Shown here: one piece after another, positions 9,574-17,591 of the stretch
Position numbering within the stretch: position 1 is the first letter of the stretch
Layout: the number at the start of each line of letters is the position of its first letter
The notes under the pieces: model-generated
The model's input: only the letters and a program-made list of their open reading frames with translations
Database searches by the model: none
What the model was told of the DNA's origin: nothing
Made by a program: the position numbers and the translations under genes
Assembly: GCF_000739875.1 (NCBI RefSeq)
Contig: NZ_BBJR01000042.1
Coordinates: 1-64,000, forward strand
Direction of reading: 5' to 3'
DNA: 64,000 nt
Source of the DNA: Comamonas aquatica NBRC 14918
GTDB taxonomy: Bacteria > Pseudomonadota > Gammaproteobacteria > Burkholderiales > Burkholderiaceae_C

Positions 9574-9601
9574 GTTGGGCCGGCGCTGCCGGATGGGGAA
9601 A

Positions 9602-9898
9602 CTAGGCCGTTCGGTAGGCCATCGGCGCTGCGGTTTCGCGCCACTCCTGGTCCATGTAATTCTTGTACTGTTTCAGCGCCATGGTGGGCGCCGCATTGAC
9701 CAGCATGGCGTAAATCTGCTCTTTCACCGCCAGCTTCTGCTTTTTCAGCCGCTCAATCTCCAGTTGCAAATCGTTGGACTTGCGGGCCACCAGCTGCTCA
9801 ATCTGCTGGTCGAGCGCGCAATGCTTGTCATACAGCCGACTGAAATTGCGGTCATTCGCACGCAAATCGGCAATCTGGTCACGGTATTCAGGAAACAT
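9602..9898 (-). CDS. DUF465/YdcH-family small protein
   Basis: This is a 98-residue, mostly helical and highly charged protein. The heptad-like middle (LDQQIEQLVARKSNDLQLEIERLKKQKLAVKE region) is typical of YdcH/DUF465 proteins, whose function is unknown. Of two nearby ATGs, 9898 is preferred because AAAGGA then lies at proper spacing, while it abuts the ATG at 9904. It is a single gene, convergent with mtfA and ending at a terminator. Confidence 0.75.
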   Translation of the reverse strand: MFPEYRDQIADLRANDRNFSRLYDKHCALDQQIEQLVARKSNDLQLEIERLKKQKLAVKEQIYAMLVNAAPTMALKQYKNYMDQEWRETAAPMAYRTA

Positions 9899-10054
9899 GT
9901 CCATCCTTTCGTCAACTACAGGCCGGGCAGCTGAACCTCCACTGCCCTTGAGGCAAGACCATTGTGACCACCGTCGCGGGGCGCAGGCTGTAACAACCCT
10001 ACACCCAAGTCGTGCTGCGGCGCAGCAATTCCGGACCCGGGCAGGCGTTACAAC

Positions 10055-10714
10055 TCACGCCGCCGTGCGCTGTGCCAGCCACTGCATGCTGTCGCGCAGC
10101 TCCTGGGGGTGGATGCTGTGCGCGCAAGGGTATTCCCTATAGACCAAATCCACGGACAGGGTTTCCAGATGGCGGCAGATGGCGTGGGCGCTGCCCAGCG
10201 GAATGACCTGGTCCACCGTGCCATGGCTCAGCCACACCTCGCGCCCCTGCAACTGGTCCGCCGCCACCTGCTGCGGCAGCACCTCGGGCAGCAGCCGGCT
10301 GTGCCAGACGCAGATGCCCTGCAGCAGCTGCGGCTGGGTCAGCAGCAGGCTCAGGCTCATGATGCCGCCCTGGCTGAAACCGCCGACGATCACGCGCTCG
10401 GCCGGGATGCCCAGCTGGGCGCTGGCGGCGGCCACGGTCTGCGCCACCAGGGCGCGGCTGTGCTGCTCCTGGGCGACATCGATGTGGCGCGAGCCATCGG
10501 GGTTCACCGAAAACATGAACCACGCGAAGGCCTGCGGCCCCATCACATTCGGGGCCTGCAGGCTGAGCACGTGGAACTGCGGCGGCACGGCATCGGCCAG
10601 GCCAAACAGGTCGTCGGCATTGCTGCCCACCCCGTGCATCAGCACCAGCAGCCAGGGCGCGGACGTGTCCGCTGCGGCCGGACGGTGGAGGTGGTGAAGT
10701 GGCAGATTCAGCAT
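10055..10714 (-). CDS. carboxylesterase / phospholipase-type alpha/beta hydrolase
   Basis: The 219-residue serine hydrolase belongs to the small carboxylesterase family that includes YpfH and Pseudomonas esterase II. The nucleophile elbow is GFSQGG (112-117, Ser114), the acid is Asp168 (HGTVDQVIP), and the base is His199 (CAHSIHPQ). HGVGSN near residue 27 forms the oxyanion hole. No signal peptide is seen, so it is cytoplasmic. The ATG has GGAAAG just upstream. The natural ester substrate cannot be told from sequence. Confidence 0.85.
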   Translation of the reverse strand: MLNLPLHHLHRPAAADTSAPWLLVLMHGVGSNADDLFGLADAVPPQFHVLSLQAPNVMGPQAFAWFMFSVNPDGSRHIDVAQEQHSRALVAQTVAAASAQLGIPAERVIVGGFSQGGIMSLSLLLTQPQLLQGICVWHSRLLPEVLPQQVAADQLQGREVWLSHGTVDQVIPLGSAHAICRHLETLSVDLVYREYPCAHSIHPQELRDSMQWLAQRTAA

Positions 10715-10778
10715 TTCAGTCTTTCCGGCGCCACGCGTGGCACCCAGGTGGGGGTGTTCAAATTCAAGTCAAAACGGG

Positions 10779-10818
10779 CTGTAGCGCTTATTCATCAAGC
10801 GCTAGCAGCTATCAATTA
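10779..10818 (+). repeat. dispersed palindromic repeat, copy A
   Basis: AGCGCTT (10783-10789) and AAGCGCT (10797-10803) form a hairpin, followed by AGCAGCTATCAATT. The same pattern recurs at 21254, 22746, 57165 and 60569. The tail contains the complement of the TAA stop codon of the ygiD gene (10816-10818), so the element abuts or enters the end of that gene. Confidence 0.75.
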
Positions 10819-11646
10819 TTCATCCTGCAGGGCAAAGGCATCCATGGCCAGCATGCCGTACATCACCTCGCGGCTCAGGTAGTGCGGCGTGCTGCCGGCA
10901 CCGGCACCCAGGGCGAAATACAGGGGCAGAAAATGCTCGTCCGTCGGATGGGCGCGCAGGGCATGCGGGGCCTGCTGCTGCCAGTCCAGCAAGGCATCGA
11001 TGGCGCCGGCCTGCACCTGCTGCTCCACCCAGCGGCTGAACTCGACCACATAGCTGGCCGCCTGGCGCTCACCGCCAAAGAACTCGCGCAGATTGTGGGT
11101 CATGCTGCCGCTGCCGACCAGCAACACGCCCTGTGACCGCAGGTCTTGCAGGGCCTGGCCCAGGGCATACACCGCCCGCGCATCCGCGTCGACGGGCAGG
11201 GCCAGCTGCACCACCGGCACATCGGCCTGGGGCAGCAGGTGCATCAGCGGCACCCAGGCCCCATGGTCCAGGGGACGCTCGGGGTTCAGCGTGGCGGCGA
11301 TGCCGGCCTGCGCCAGCCGGGCCTGCACCTGCTGCGCCAGCACCGGCGCGCCGGGCGCGGGGTATTGCAAGCGGTACAGCGCGGGCGGGAAGCCGCCAAA
11401 GTCATGCCAGGTGGGGGGCTGCGCATGGGCCATCACCTCCACCCCGCGCGCCATCCAGTGCGGCGACAGGATGACGACGCCACGCAAGCCCGGATGGCGC
11501 TGGCGCAGCGCCTGACCCCAGCGGGTCAGGGCCGGGCCGGTCTCGCCGGCCTCCAGGGCAAACATGGGCGAGCCGTGCGAGACAAACAGGACCGGCAAGC
11601 GGTCGGTGGTCGAGGGGGAAGAGACAGTGTGGTCCATGGCTTGCAT
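10816..11646 (-). CDS. ygiD: class III extradiol ring-cleavage dioxygenase (YgiD/DODA type)
   Basis: This member of the LigB superfamily cleaves aromatic diols such as DOPA with a non-haem metal. The 276-residue protein shows the metal-binding histidines expected of the family: LFVSHGSPMF (His24), the LSPHWMARG segment, DHGAWVPL and GSGSMTHNL. Two ATGs lie 9 bases apart, at 11646 and 11637; 11646 is chosen for the longer form with GGGACAA upstream. It reads away from a short gap with an inverted repeat (11673-11684) that may be its operator. Confidence 0.85.
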   Translation of the reverse strand: MQAMDHTVSSPSTTDRLPVLFVSHGSPMFALEAGETGPALTRWGQALRQRHPGLRGVVILSPHWMARGVEVMAHAQPPTWHDFGGFPPALYRLQYPAPGAPVLAQQVQARLAQAGIAATLNPERPLDHGAWVPLMHLLPQADVPVVQLALPVDADARAVYALGQALQDLRSQGVLLVGSGSMTHNLREFFGGERQAASYVVEFSRWVEQQVQAGAIDALLDWQQQAPHALRAHPTDEHFLPLYFALGAGAGSTPHYLSREVMYGMLAMDAFALQDE

Positions 11647-11672
11647 GGTAGGTTGTCCCGCAAGAAAAACTA

Positions 11673-11684
11673 GTTCTTCAGAAC
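11673..11684. promoter_or_regulatory. candidate operator upstream of ygiD
   Basis: GTTCT and AGAAC are perfect inverted arms around a 2-base centre, 27 bases upstream of the ygiD start. Genes of this family are often controlled by an adjacent LysR regulator, but no regulator gene is next to it here. Function is inferred from position only. Confidence 0.3.
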
Positions 11685-11713
11685 AATACGAACCGTCCCA
11701 AAAACCAAACCAA

Positions 11714-12115
11714 TCAACCCAGCGGCACCTTGCCACGCAAGGCCTTGGTGGCGGCCGTGCGCTTCTTGGTCTCCACCCGGCGCTGGCGCGACGCCAGGGT
11801 GGGCCGCGTGGCCTTGCGCGCCTTGGGCACATGGCCGGCATGCGCCACCAGGGCGTGCAGGCGGGCGACGGCGTCCTGCAGGTTCTGCTCCTGCGTGCGG
11901 TGAGCCTGGGCCTTGATGATGACCACCCCGTCCTGGGTGATGCGGTGGTCGTGCCAGACCAGCAGGCGTTGCTTCAGATCCTCGGGCAGCGACGAGGCCC
12001 GGATGTCAAAGCGCAGGTGCACGGCGCTGGAGACCTTGTTGACGTTCTGCCCGCCGGCCCCCTGGGCGCGCACCGCCGTCCAGCTGTACTCGGTTGCAGG
12101 GATGTGCCAGCGCAT
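11714..12115 (-). CDS. arfB: peptidyl-tRNA hydrolase ArfB (ribosome rescue)
   Basis: ArfB (YaeJ) frees peptides from ribosomes stalled on truncated mRNA. The 133-residue protein has the RF1/RF2-type GGQ loop (21-23, in GAGGQNVNK). It ends in a strongly basic Lys/Arg-rich tail that enters the empty mRNA channel in the family. The ATG at 12115 starts the conserved MRWHIP; the upstream extension in this frame is noise. It lies 8 bases after an alpha/beta hydrolase gene and is probably co-transcribed. Confidence 0.92.
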   Translation of the reverse strand: MRWHIPATEYSWTAVRAQGAGGQNVNKVSSAVHLRFDIRASSLPEDLKQRLLVWHDHRITQDGVVIIKAQAHRTQEQNLQDAVARLHALVAHAGHVPKARKATRPTLASRQRRVETKKRTAATKALRGKVPLG

Positions 12116-12123
12116 GGCGCGCC

Positions 12124-13059
12124 TCAGCCGGCCAGCAGCGGCAGCAGCACCGCGTGGAAGGCGGCAGGCTGCTCGTACTGCACCCAGTGGCCCGCCCCGG
12201 CCACGCGCTGCAGCCCCTGCCATTCGCGCGCGGCGGCGGCCATGCATGCCGCCACCTGGTCCAGCGTGCCAGGGTACAGGGCATCCTCGGCGCCGTAGAT
12301 GGCGGCCACCGGGCATTCCACCTGCGACAGCGAACGCACCAGGATGTCGGTGCTGGAGATGCGGCGGCGTGGCAAGCGGTCGCGCCAGACGTTGTGCACA
12401 TGCAGGGCCACGGTATCGCGGTCAATGCGCGTGGCATCGTGCAGCATCAGCGCCCCGATGTTGAAGACATGGTGGGCCAGCTGGGCCTGCGCAGCCTCCA
12501 GGTGGCGCCAGCCCTTGAGGCGGAAGGGGTGTTTGTCCGTCAGGCCAATACCCGGCGCCCCGACCACCACCAGTTGCTGCACCAGGTGCGGATAGGCCGC
12601 CGCCAACATGCCGGCGGTCATGCCGCCGAACGAAAAGCCCACCAGCCGCACGGCCTGCAGCGGAAACTGTTCCTCCAGCATCTGTGCCAGGCCGGGCAGC
12701 ATGCCGTCGGCATCAATCACGCCGGGCAAGGGGGCCGAATCGCCGAAGCCGGGCAGGTCCACCGCCCAGACATCGTGCCCGGCCTCGGTCAGCGGGCCGA
12801 TGCTGCGCACCCAGTGGGTCCAGCTGCCGCTGCCGCCGTGGAACAGCACCACCGGCGCCAGGCCGTTCGGCACGGTGGCCGCCCAGTGGTGCAGCACCAC
12901 CGCTCCGCCCGCATGGGGGTGCTCCACGCGCTCGGCCTGCTGCAGCCAGTGCTGCACTTCGCGGGACAGCACCGTGCCGGCCGCCACGGCTTCATAGTCG
13001 GCCTGCGGGCCCTCCCAGGGGACCCAGACAGGCACATCGTCGGCGGGTTCCGCAGTCAT
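12124..13059 (-). CDS. alpha/beta-fold hydrolase
   Basis: The 311-residue alpha/beta hydrolase has the oxyanion segment FHGGSGSW (73-80), the nucleophile elbow GFSFGG (141-146, Ser143), an acid in YGAEDALYP and the base in GAGHWVQYE near the C-terminus. Such proteins range from meta-cleavage product hydrolases to esterases; the substrate is not predictable. The ATG at 13059 is used, but a GTG at 13077 that overlaps the aroQ stop is an alternative. It is sandwiched between aroQ and arfB on the same strand. Confidence 0.82.
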   Translation of the reverse strand: MTAEPADDVPVWVPWEGPQADYEAVAAGTVLSREVQHWLQQAERVEHPHAGGAVVLHHWAATVPNGLAPVVLFHGGSGSWTHWVRSIGPLTEAGHDVWAVDLPGFGDSAPLPGVIDADGMLPGLAQMLEEQFPLQAVRLVGFSFGGMTAGMLAAAYPHLVQQLVVVGAPGIGLTDKHPFRLKGWRHLEAAQAQLAHHVFNIGALMLHDATRIDRDTVALHVHNVWRDRLPRRRISSTDILVRSLSQVECPVAAIYGAEDALYPGTLDQVAACMAAAAREWQGLQRVAGAGHWVQYEQPAAFHAVLLPLLAG

Positions 13060-13070
13060 TGGCACGCCAC

Positions 13071-13517
13071 TCACCACTGCGCCACCGCGTCGATCGCCAG
13101 GCTGTAGCCCGCCACGCCCAGGCCGCAGACCACGGCACGCGCGACCGGTGACAGGTAGGAATGGTGGCGGAAGGCTTCGCGGGCGTGCACATTGCTGATG
13201 TGCAGCTCCAGCAGCGGCACGCCCGTGCCCTTGACGGCATCCATCAGGGCAACGCTGGTGTGGGTGTAGGCCCCGGCGTTGAAGATCAGCCCCGCCAGTT
13301 CACCGCGCGCATGCAGTTGTCCGGCCTCGTGGATCCAGTCGATCAATTGGCCTTCGTGGTTGCTCTGGTGAAACCGCAGGGCCAAGCCCTGGCGCTGGGC
13401 GGCCTGCGCGCACAGGGTCTGCACATCGGCCAGGGTCTGCGCGCCGTACACGGCGGGTTCGCGCGTGCCCAGCAAATTCAAATTCGGGCCATTCAGGACA
13501 AAAACGGTCTTCGCCAT
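13071..13517 (-). CDS. aroQ: 3-dehydroquinate dehydratase, type II
   Basis: This shikimate-pathway enzyme dehydrates 3-dehydroquinate to 3-dehydroshikimate. The 148-residue length is typical of the dodecameric type II enzyme. The N-terminal NGPNLNLLGTREP, the mobile lid with Tyr and Arg, NAGAYTHTS and LHISN are all conserved. The ATG at 13517 gives the canonical MAKTVFVLNGP start. It is the first gene of an aroQ-hydrolase-arfB run with tight spacing. Confidence 0.95.
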   Translation of the reverse strand: MAKTVFVLNGPNLNLLGTREPAVYGAQTLADVQTLCAQAAQRQGLALRFHQSNHEGQLIDWIHEAGQLHARGELAGLIFNAGAYTHTSVALMDAVKGTGVPLLELHISNVHAREAFRHHSYLSPVARAVVCGLGVAGYSLAIDAVAQW

Positions 13518-13531
13518 TGCAACCACTCTGT

Positions 13532-13564
13532 AAAAAGCACAAGAGCCGCGATTATGCGGCCCTT
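13532..13564 (-). terminator. probable terminator of the Pro/His-rich gene
   Basis: Arms 13541-13549 and 13556-13564 pair in eight of nine positions. On the minus strand five T's follow four bases after the stem. It lies between the Pro/His-rich gene and aroQ. Confidence 0.45.
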
Positions 13565-13602
13565 GTCCGGGGTCATACCGCGCTCAGCGGCTGGCCATAG
13601 CC

Positions 13603-13947
13603 TCAATCACGGTCGCCATGCCGGTGGTGGCGGTGGTAGTGCTTGTGGTGCTTGTAAGGCCTGTAGGGCTGGTAGTAGCCATAGCCGCGCGGTGGGGGGG
13701 GCGCCCAGTAGCCGTAGGCAGGGGGCGCCTGGTAGACCACCGCCGGGGGCGGCGGCGCGTAGTAGACCGCACGCGGCGGTGGAGGTGGCGGCATCACATA
13801 CACGGGCGCACCCGGCACGTGAATCCCCACCGAGATGCCCACATTACCGCCAGCATGCGCGCTGCCCGCAGCCGCCAGGGCCAGGAGCCCGGTGGCGGCC
13901 AGCCAGCGACGGCCATGCCTGCGCAGTGTGTCCAGGTTTCGGTCCAT
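13603..13947 (-). CDS. exported proline/tyrosine/histidine-rich protein
   Basis: The 114-residue protein has a signal peptide (RRWLAATGLLALAAAGSAHA), then low-complexity sequence. A short NVGISVGIHVPG segment leads into Pro/Tyr-rich blocks (PPPPPPRAVYYAPPPP) and a tail with nine histidines among the last 20 residues. It resembles small PXPV-type surface or periplasmic proteins of betaproteobacteria with no known function. The His-rich end suggests metal binding (inference). The ATG at 13947 is supported by AAAGGA upstream; a TTG at 13965 would add six residues. Confidence 0.65.
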   Translation of the reverse strand: MDRNLDTLRRHGRRWLAATGLLALAAAGSAHAGGNVGISVGIHVPGAPVYVMPPPPPPRAVYYAPPPPAVVYQAPPAYGYWAPPPPRGYGYYQPYRPYKHHKHYHRHHRHGDRD

Positions 13948-14107
13948 GTGTCTGTGTCCTTTCAATGTCGCGGTGCTTCTTCAACGCCTGAGCCCCGGCC
14001 CTGGATGTCACACAGAACGTAAGAGCCTGCATCAGAACGTAAGCCTTGCTGCCATGGGTACGCCAGGCAGAACACCCGCGCATGCCGCCCTTGCTCGCGA
14101 GCCGGCC

Positions 14108-14113
14108 TACAAT
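14108..14113 (+). promoter_or_regulatory. -10 box immediately before glnS
   Basis: TACAAT ends 9 bases before the glnS ATG. A transcript starting at the normal distance would have almost no 5' untranslated region, and no Shine-Dalgarno sequence precedes the ATG. This suggests a leaderless or near-leaderless mRNA. No consensus -35 was found. Confidence 0.4.
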
Positions 14114-14122
14114 CTTCCCCCT

Positions 14123-15934
14123 ATGAGCACACCCGCCAACACCAACAACGACACCCCGGAAGTGGTCAAGCCCACCAACTTCCTGCGCCAGATCATTGAA
14201 GCCGACCTGGAAAAAGGCACCCACGCGCAACGTCACTGGGGCGGCACGCCCGGTGATGCCGCCCACCATGCCCTGGGCCAGGTGGATGCGGCCAAGATCC
14301 GCACCCGCTTCCCCCCCGAGCCCAATGGCTACCTGCACGTGGGCCATGCCAAGTCGATCTGCCTGAACTTCGGCCTGGCCAAGGACTACGGCGGTGTGTG
14401 CCACCTGCGCTTTGACGACACCAACCCCGAGAAGGAAGACCAGGAGTACGTGGACAGCATCAAGGATGCCGTCCAATGGCTGGGCTTCGACTGGCAAGGT
14501 GCCAATGGCGAGAGCCACCTCTACTACGCCAGCAACTACTTCGACTTCATGCACCGCTGCGCGGTCTACCTGATCGAGCAGGGCCTGGCCTATGTGGACG
14601 AGCAATCCGCCGAAGACATGAAGGCCAACCGCGGCGATTTCACCCGCCCCGGCGTGAACAGCCCGTTCCGCAACCGCAGCGTGGCCGAGAACCTGCAGCG
14701 CTTCGCCGACATGAAGGCCGGCCAGCTGGCCGACGGCGCCGCCGTGCTGCGAGCCAAGATTGACATGGCAGCGCCCAACATCAACCTGCGCGACCCGGCC
14801 ATCTACCGCGTGCGCCATGCCGAGCACCACAACACCGGCAACCAGTGGTGCATCTACCCGATGTACACCTTCGCCCACCCCATCGAGGACGCGCTGGAGC
14901 ACATCACGCACAGCATCTGCACGCTGGAATTCGAAGACCAACGCCCGTTCTACGACTGGCTGCTGGACCACCTGCGTGAAGGCGGCCTGATCGCCGCGCC
15001 CCAGCCGCGCCAGTACGAATTTGCTCGCCTGAACCTGACCTATGTGGTCACGTCCAAGCGCAAGCTCAAGCACCTGGTCGACAGCGGCACGCTGACCGGC
15101 TGGGACGACCCGCGCATGCCCACCATCGTCGGCCTGCGCCGCCGCGGCTACACCCCCGCGTCCATCCGCAATTTCTGCGAACGCATCGGCGTGACCAAGG
15201 ACTACAGCTGGATCGACTACGCCACACTCGATGGCTGCCTGCGCGAAGACCTGGAGAACCAGGCCCACCGCGCCATGGTGGTGCTGGACCCCGTGAAGCT
15301 GGAGCTGACCAACTGGGCCGAGGTGTTCGGCGATGCCGCGCACCTGGAAGCCTGCAGCCTGCCCGCCTTGCCCCACCACGCCGAAGGTACCACCGTGCCG
15401 GAGCGCCACTTCACCCTGGGCCGCGAAGTGTGGATCGAGCGCGAGGACTTTGCCGAAGTGCCCCCCAAGGGCTACAAGCGCCTGTTCCCCGGCAACAAGG
15501 TGCGCCTGAAGGGCGGCTATGTGATCGAGTGCACGGGCTGCGAAAAGGATGCCGACGGCACCATCACCAAGGTGCTGGCCACCGTGGTGCCCGACACCAA
15601 GAGCGGCACCCCCGGCGCCGACAGCGTCAAGGTCAAGGCCGCCATCACCTGGGTGGGCGTGGCCGACGGCCTGCAGGCCGAAGTGCGCCTGTACGACCGC
15701 CTGTTCACCGATGCGCAGCCCGACGCCGGTGGCAAGGACTTCCTGGCCTTGCTGAACCCCGACAGCCTGAAGGTGGTGACCGCCTACGTCGAACCTTCGC
15801 TGAAGACCGCCCAGGCGGACGACAAGTTCCAGTTCGAACGCTTTGGCTACTTCGTCGCCGACCGCAAGGACCACAGCGCCGACCGCCCCGTGTTCAACAA
15901 GATCACCGGCCTGAAGGACAGCTGGGGCAAGTAA
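14123..15934 (+). CDS. glnS: glutaminyl-tRNA synthetase
   Basis: This class I synthetase charges tRNA-Gln directly. The HIGH motif is HVGH (72-75, in NGYLHVGHAKS). The KMSKS equivalent is in VVTSKRKLKHLV, and the anticodon-binding beta-barrels fill the C-terminal half. The 603-residue length is usual. The ATG at 14123 is preferred; a longer open frame upstream is non-coding noise. A strong terminator follows 22 bases after the stop, so the gene is monocistronic. Confidence 0.96.
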   Translation: MSTPANTNNDTPEVVKPTNFLRQIIEADLEKGTHAQRHWGGTPGDAAHHALGQVDAAKIRTRFPPEPNGYLHVGHAKSICLNFGLAKDYGGVCHLRFDDTNPEKEDQEYVDSIKDAVQWLGFDWQGANGESHLYYASNYFDFMHRCAVYLIEQGLAYVDEQSAEDMKANRGDFTRPGVNSPFRNRSVAENLQRFADMKAGQLADGAAVLRAKIDMAAPNINLRDPAIYRVRHAEHHNTGNQWCIYPMYTFAHPIEDALEHITHSICTLEFEDQRPFYDWLLDHLREGGLIAAPQPRQYEFARLNLTYVVTSKRKLKHLVDSGTLTGWDDPRMPTIVGLRRRGYTPASIRNFCERIGVTKDYSWIDYATLDGCLREDLENQAHRAMVVLDPVKLELTNWAEVFGDAAHLEACSLPALPHHAEGTTVPERHFTLGREVWIEREDFAEVPPKGYKRLFPGNKVRLKGGYVIECTGCEKDADGTITKVLATVVPDTKSGTPGADSVKVKAAITWVGVADGLQAEVRLYDRLFTDAQPDAGGKDFLALLNPDSLKVVTAYVEPSLKTAQADDKFQFERFGYFVADRKDHSADRPVFNKITGLKDSWGK

Positions 15935-15956
15935 GCCATGCGTGTGGGTCCGCCGA

Positions 15957-15980
15957 GGCTGCCTGCGGGCAGCCTTTTTT
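15957..15980 (+). terminator. terminator of glnS
   Basis: The stem GGCTGCC / GGCAGCC (15957-15963 and 15968-15974) is followed directly by six T's on the plus strand, 22 bases after the glnS stop. Confidence 0.88.
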
Positions 15981-16196
15981 CTTTCAAGACTTTTCGGCTT
16001 TGGCGCGCGTCCGGCATGCGCAACCAGCTATTAAAGTCAAAGTGACTGACAGCGCGTAGCCGCGCCGTATGGGGCCGCCGCAGCGCCAAAAAACAACAGC
16101 GCGGCGGCGTGCACCCAGGCCCTGCCCGGGCTTTCTAGAATCGCTGGGCGCCACGCGACCGCGCGGCATGCACCGGCACGACAACAAGGGGCAATC

Positions 16197-17558
16197 ATGA
16201 AAAAACTGGCGATGGGCGTTCTCTGCGCAGGCGCTCTGGCAATCGCCGGCGCACTGGGGACCAGCTACTACATCGGCGGGCGCATCCAAGCAGCGTTTGA
16301 ACAGACGGCCGACACCTGGAGCACCGAAGATGGCTTTGCCGTGCGGATCCTGGAATACCACCGTGGCCTGGTCACAGCCCAGGCGCAGACGCTGTGGTCC
16401 TTCGCCGATGCCGAGAACACCTACGACATCGTGGTCACGCACGACATCGTCCACGGCCCCTGGCCCCTGGGCCGCGCGGGCAAGGTGGTGTCGCGCTTTG
16501 TGCTGCCCGAGGACAGCGAGCCCGAACTGATCGAAGCCCTGCAGGACCGCGCCCCGCTGGAATGGGTGACTCTGGTCGGCTGGCAGGGGAACACCACCCA
16601 CGCCATGACCTCGCCACACTTCACGGCACATTTCGCGGACGGCTCGACGCTGACCTGGGGCGGTCTCAAGGCCGACTGGACACTGTCGACCGAACAGCAC
16701 GCTGCCCAGGGGCAGGTGCGCATGCCGGTGCTGCGCCTCAAGTCGGAAGACGGCAGCCGCATGGACCTGGAAGATGCCGAACTGGCCTTCGACTCCCGCA
16801 TTCCCGAAGGCCACAGCTTCTGGGACGGCCCGGTCTCGTTCAAACTGGGGCTGCTGTCGGTGCTGAACCCCGGCGATGACAACGCGTTCAAGATCCAGCA
16901 GTTGCAGATGGACAGCACCACCCGCCTGCAGGACCAGTCGGTCGACATGGGGCTGGACACGCGCATGGCCAAGCTGGAAACCCCGGCCTACAGCGCCAGC
17001 GAGCTGGTGGCGAGCGTGCAGCTGCAGCGCATCGACGCCACCTGGCTGGACGAATGGATGCGCTGGGCCCAGGGCAACGGGGCGGCAGAAGACCAGGGCA
17101 TCGCCCTGCTGCGCAGCCTGCCGACGCTACTGGCCGGCAAGCCCGAATTCGCCATCACACGCCTGGGGATGCAGACCCCGGACGGGCCGGCCGAGCTGTC
17201 GGCGCGCCTTGCCTACGTGGGCCAGCAGCCCGAAGCCTTCAACCCGGCCACGGACATTGAAGGTCAGTTCAAGGCACTGCTGCCCCAGCCCATGCTGGTG
17301 CAACTGCTGGACGCCAAGGTGCGCAGCGACTACCTGACCCTGCTGGAACAACTGGGCCAGGAGATGAGCGAAGAACAGCTGCAGGCGGCCGTCGACGACG
17401 GCGTGGTCAAGCGCATGAAGACCCTGCTGAGCCAGGGCGTGGTGGAAAAGCGCGGCGATGCACTGGAGGCCACCCTGGAGTTCTCCCAGGGCAGCTTCAA
17501 GCTCAATGGCCGCCCCCAGCCCCTGCAGCATTTGCTGGGGATTGGCGGCGCCCTGTGA
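16197..17558 (+). CDS. YdgA/DUF945-family protein
   Basis: The 453-residue protein starts with one hydrophobic segment (residues 3-22, signal anchor) and then a long soluble region. The early IGGRIQAAFEQ and EYHRGLVTAQAQT segments resemble E. coli YdgA (DUF945), an inner-membrane-anchored periplasmic protein of unknown role. The ATG has AAGGGG at good spacing. It stands alone between the glnS terminator and the convergent TgpA-like gene. No enzymatic motif is recognisable. Confidence 0.72.
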   Translation: MKKLAMGVLCAGALAIAGALGTSYYIGGRIQAAFEQTADTWSTEDGFAVRILEYHRGLVTAQAQTLWSFADAENTYDIVVTHDIVHGPWPLGRAGKVVSRFVLPEDSEPELIEALQDRAPLEWVTLVGWQGNTTHAMTSPHFTAHFADGSTLTWGGLKADWTLSTEQHAAQGQVRMPVLRLKSEDGSRMDLEDAELAFDSRIPEGHSFWDGPVSFKLGLLSVLNPGDDNAFKIQQLQMDSTTRLQDQSVDMGLDTRMAKLETPAYSASELVASVQLQRIDATWLDEWMRWAQGNGAAEDQGIALLRSLPTLLAGKPEFAITRLGMQTPDGPAELSARLAYVGQQPEAFNPATDIEGQFKALLPQPMLVQLLDAKVRSDYLTLLEQLGQEMSEEQLQAAVDDGVVKRMKTLLSQGVVEKRGDALEATLEFSQGSFKLNGRPQPLQHLLGIGGAL

Positions 17559-17591
17559 CCTGACGGCCAGGACTGCACCCGCGGCCGCGTG

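Noticed and set aside
13844-15874. 676-codon minus-strand frame opposite glnS
   Set aside because: It is a shadow of glnS, with no recognisable domain and no ribosome site.
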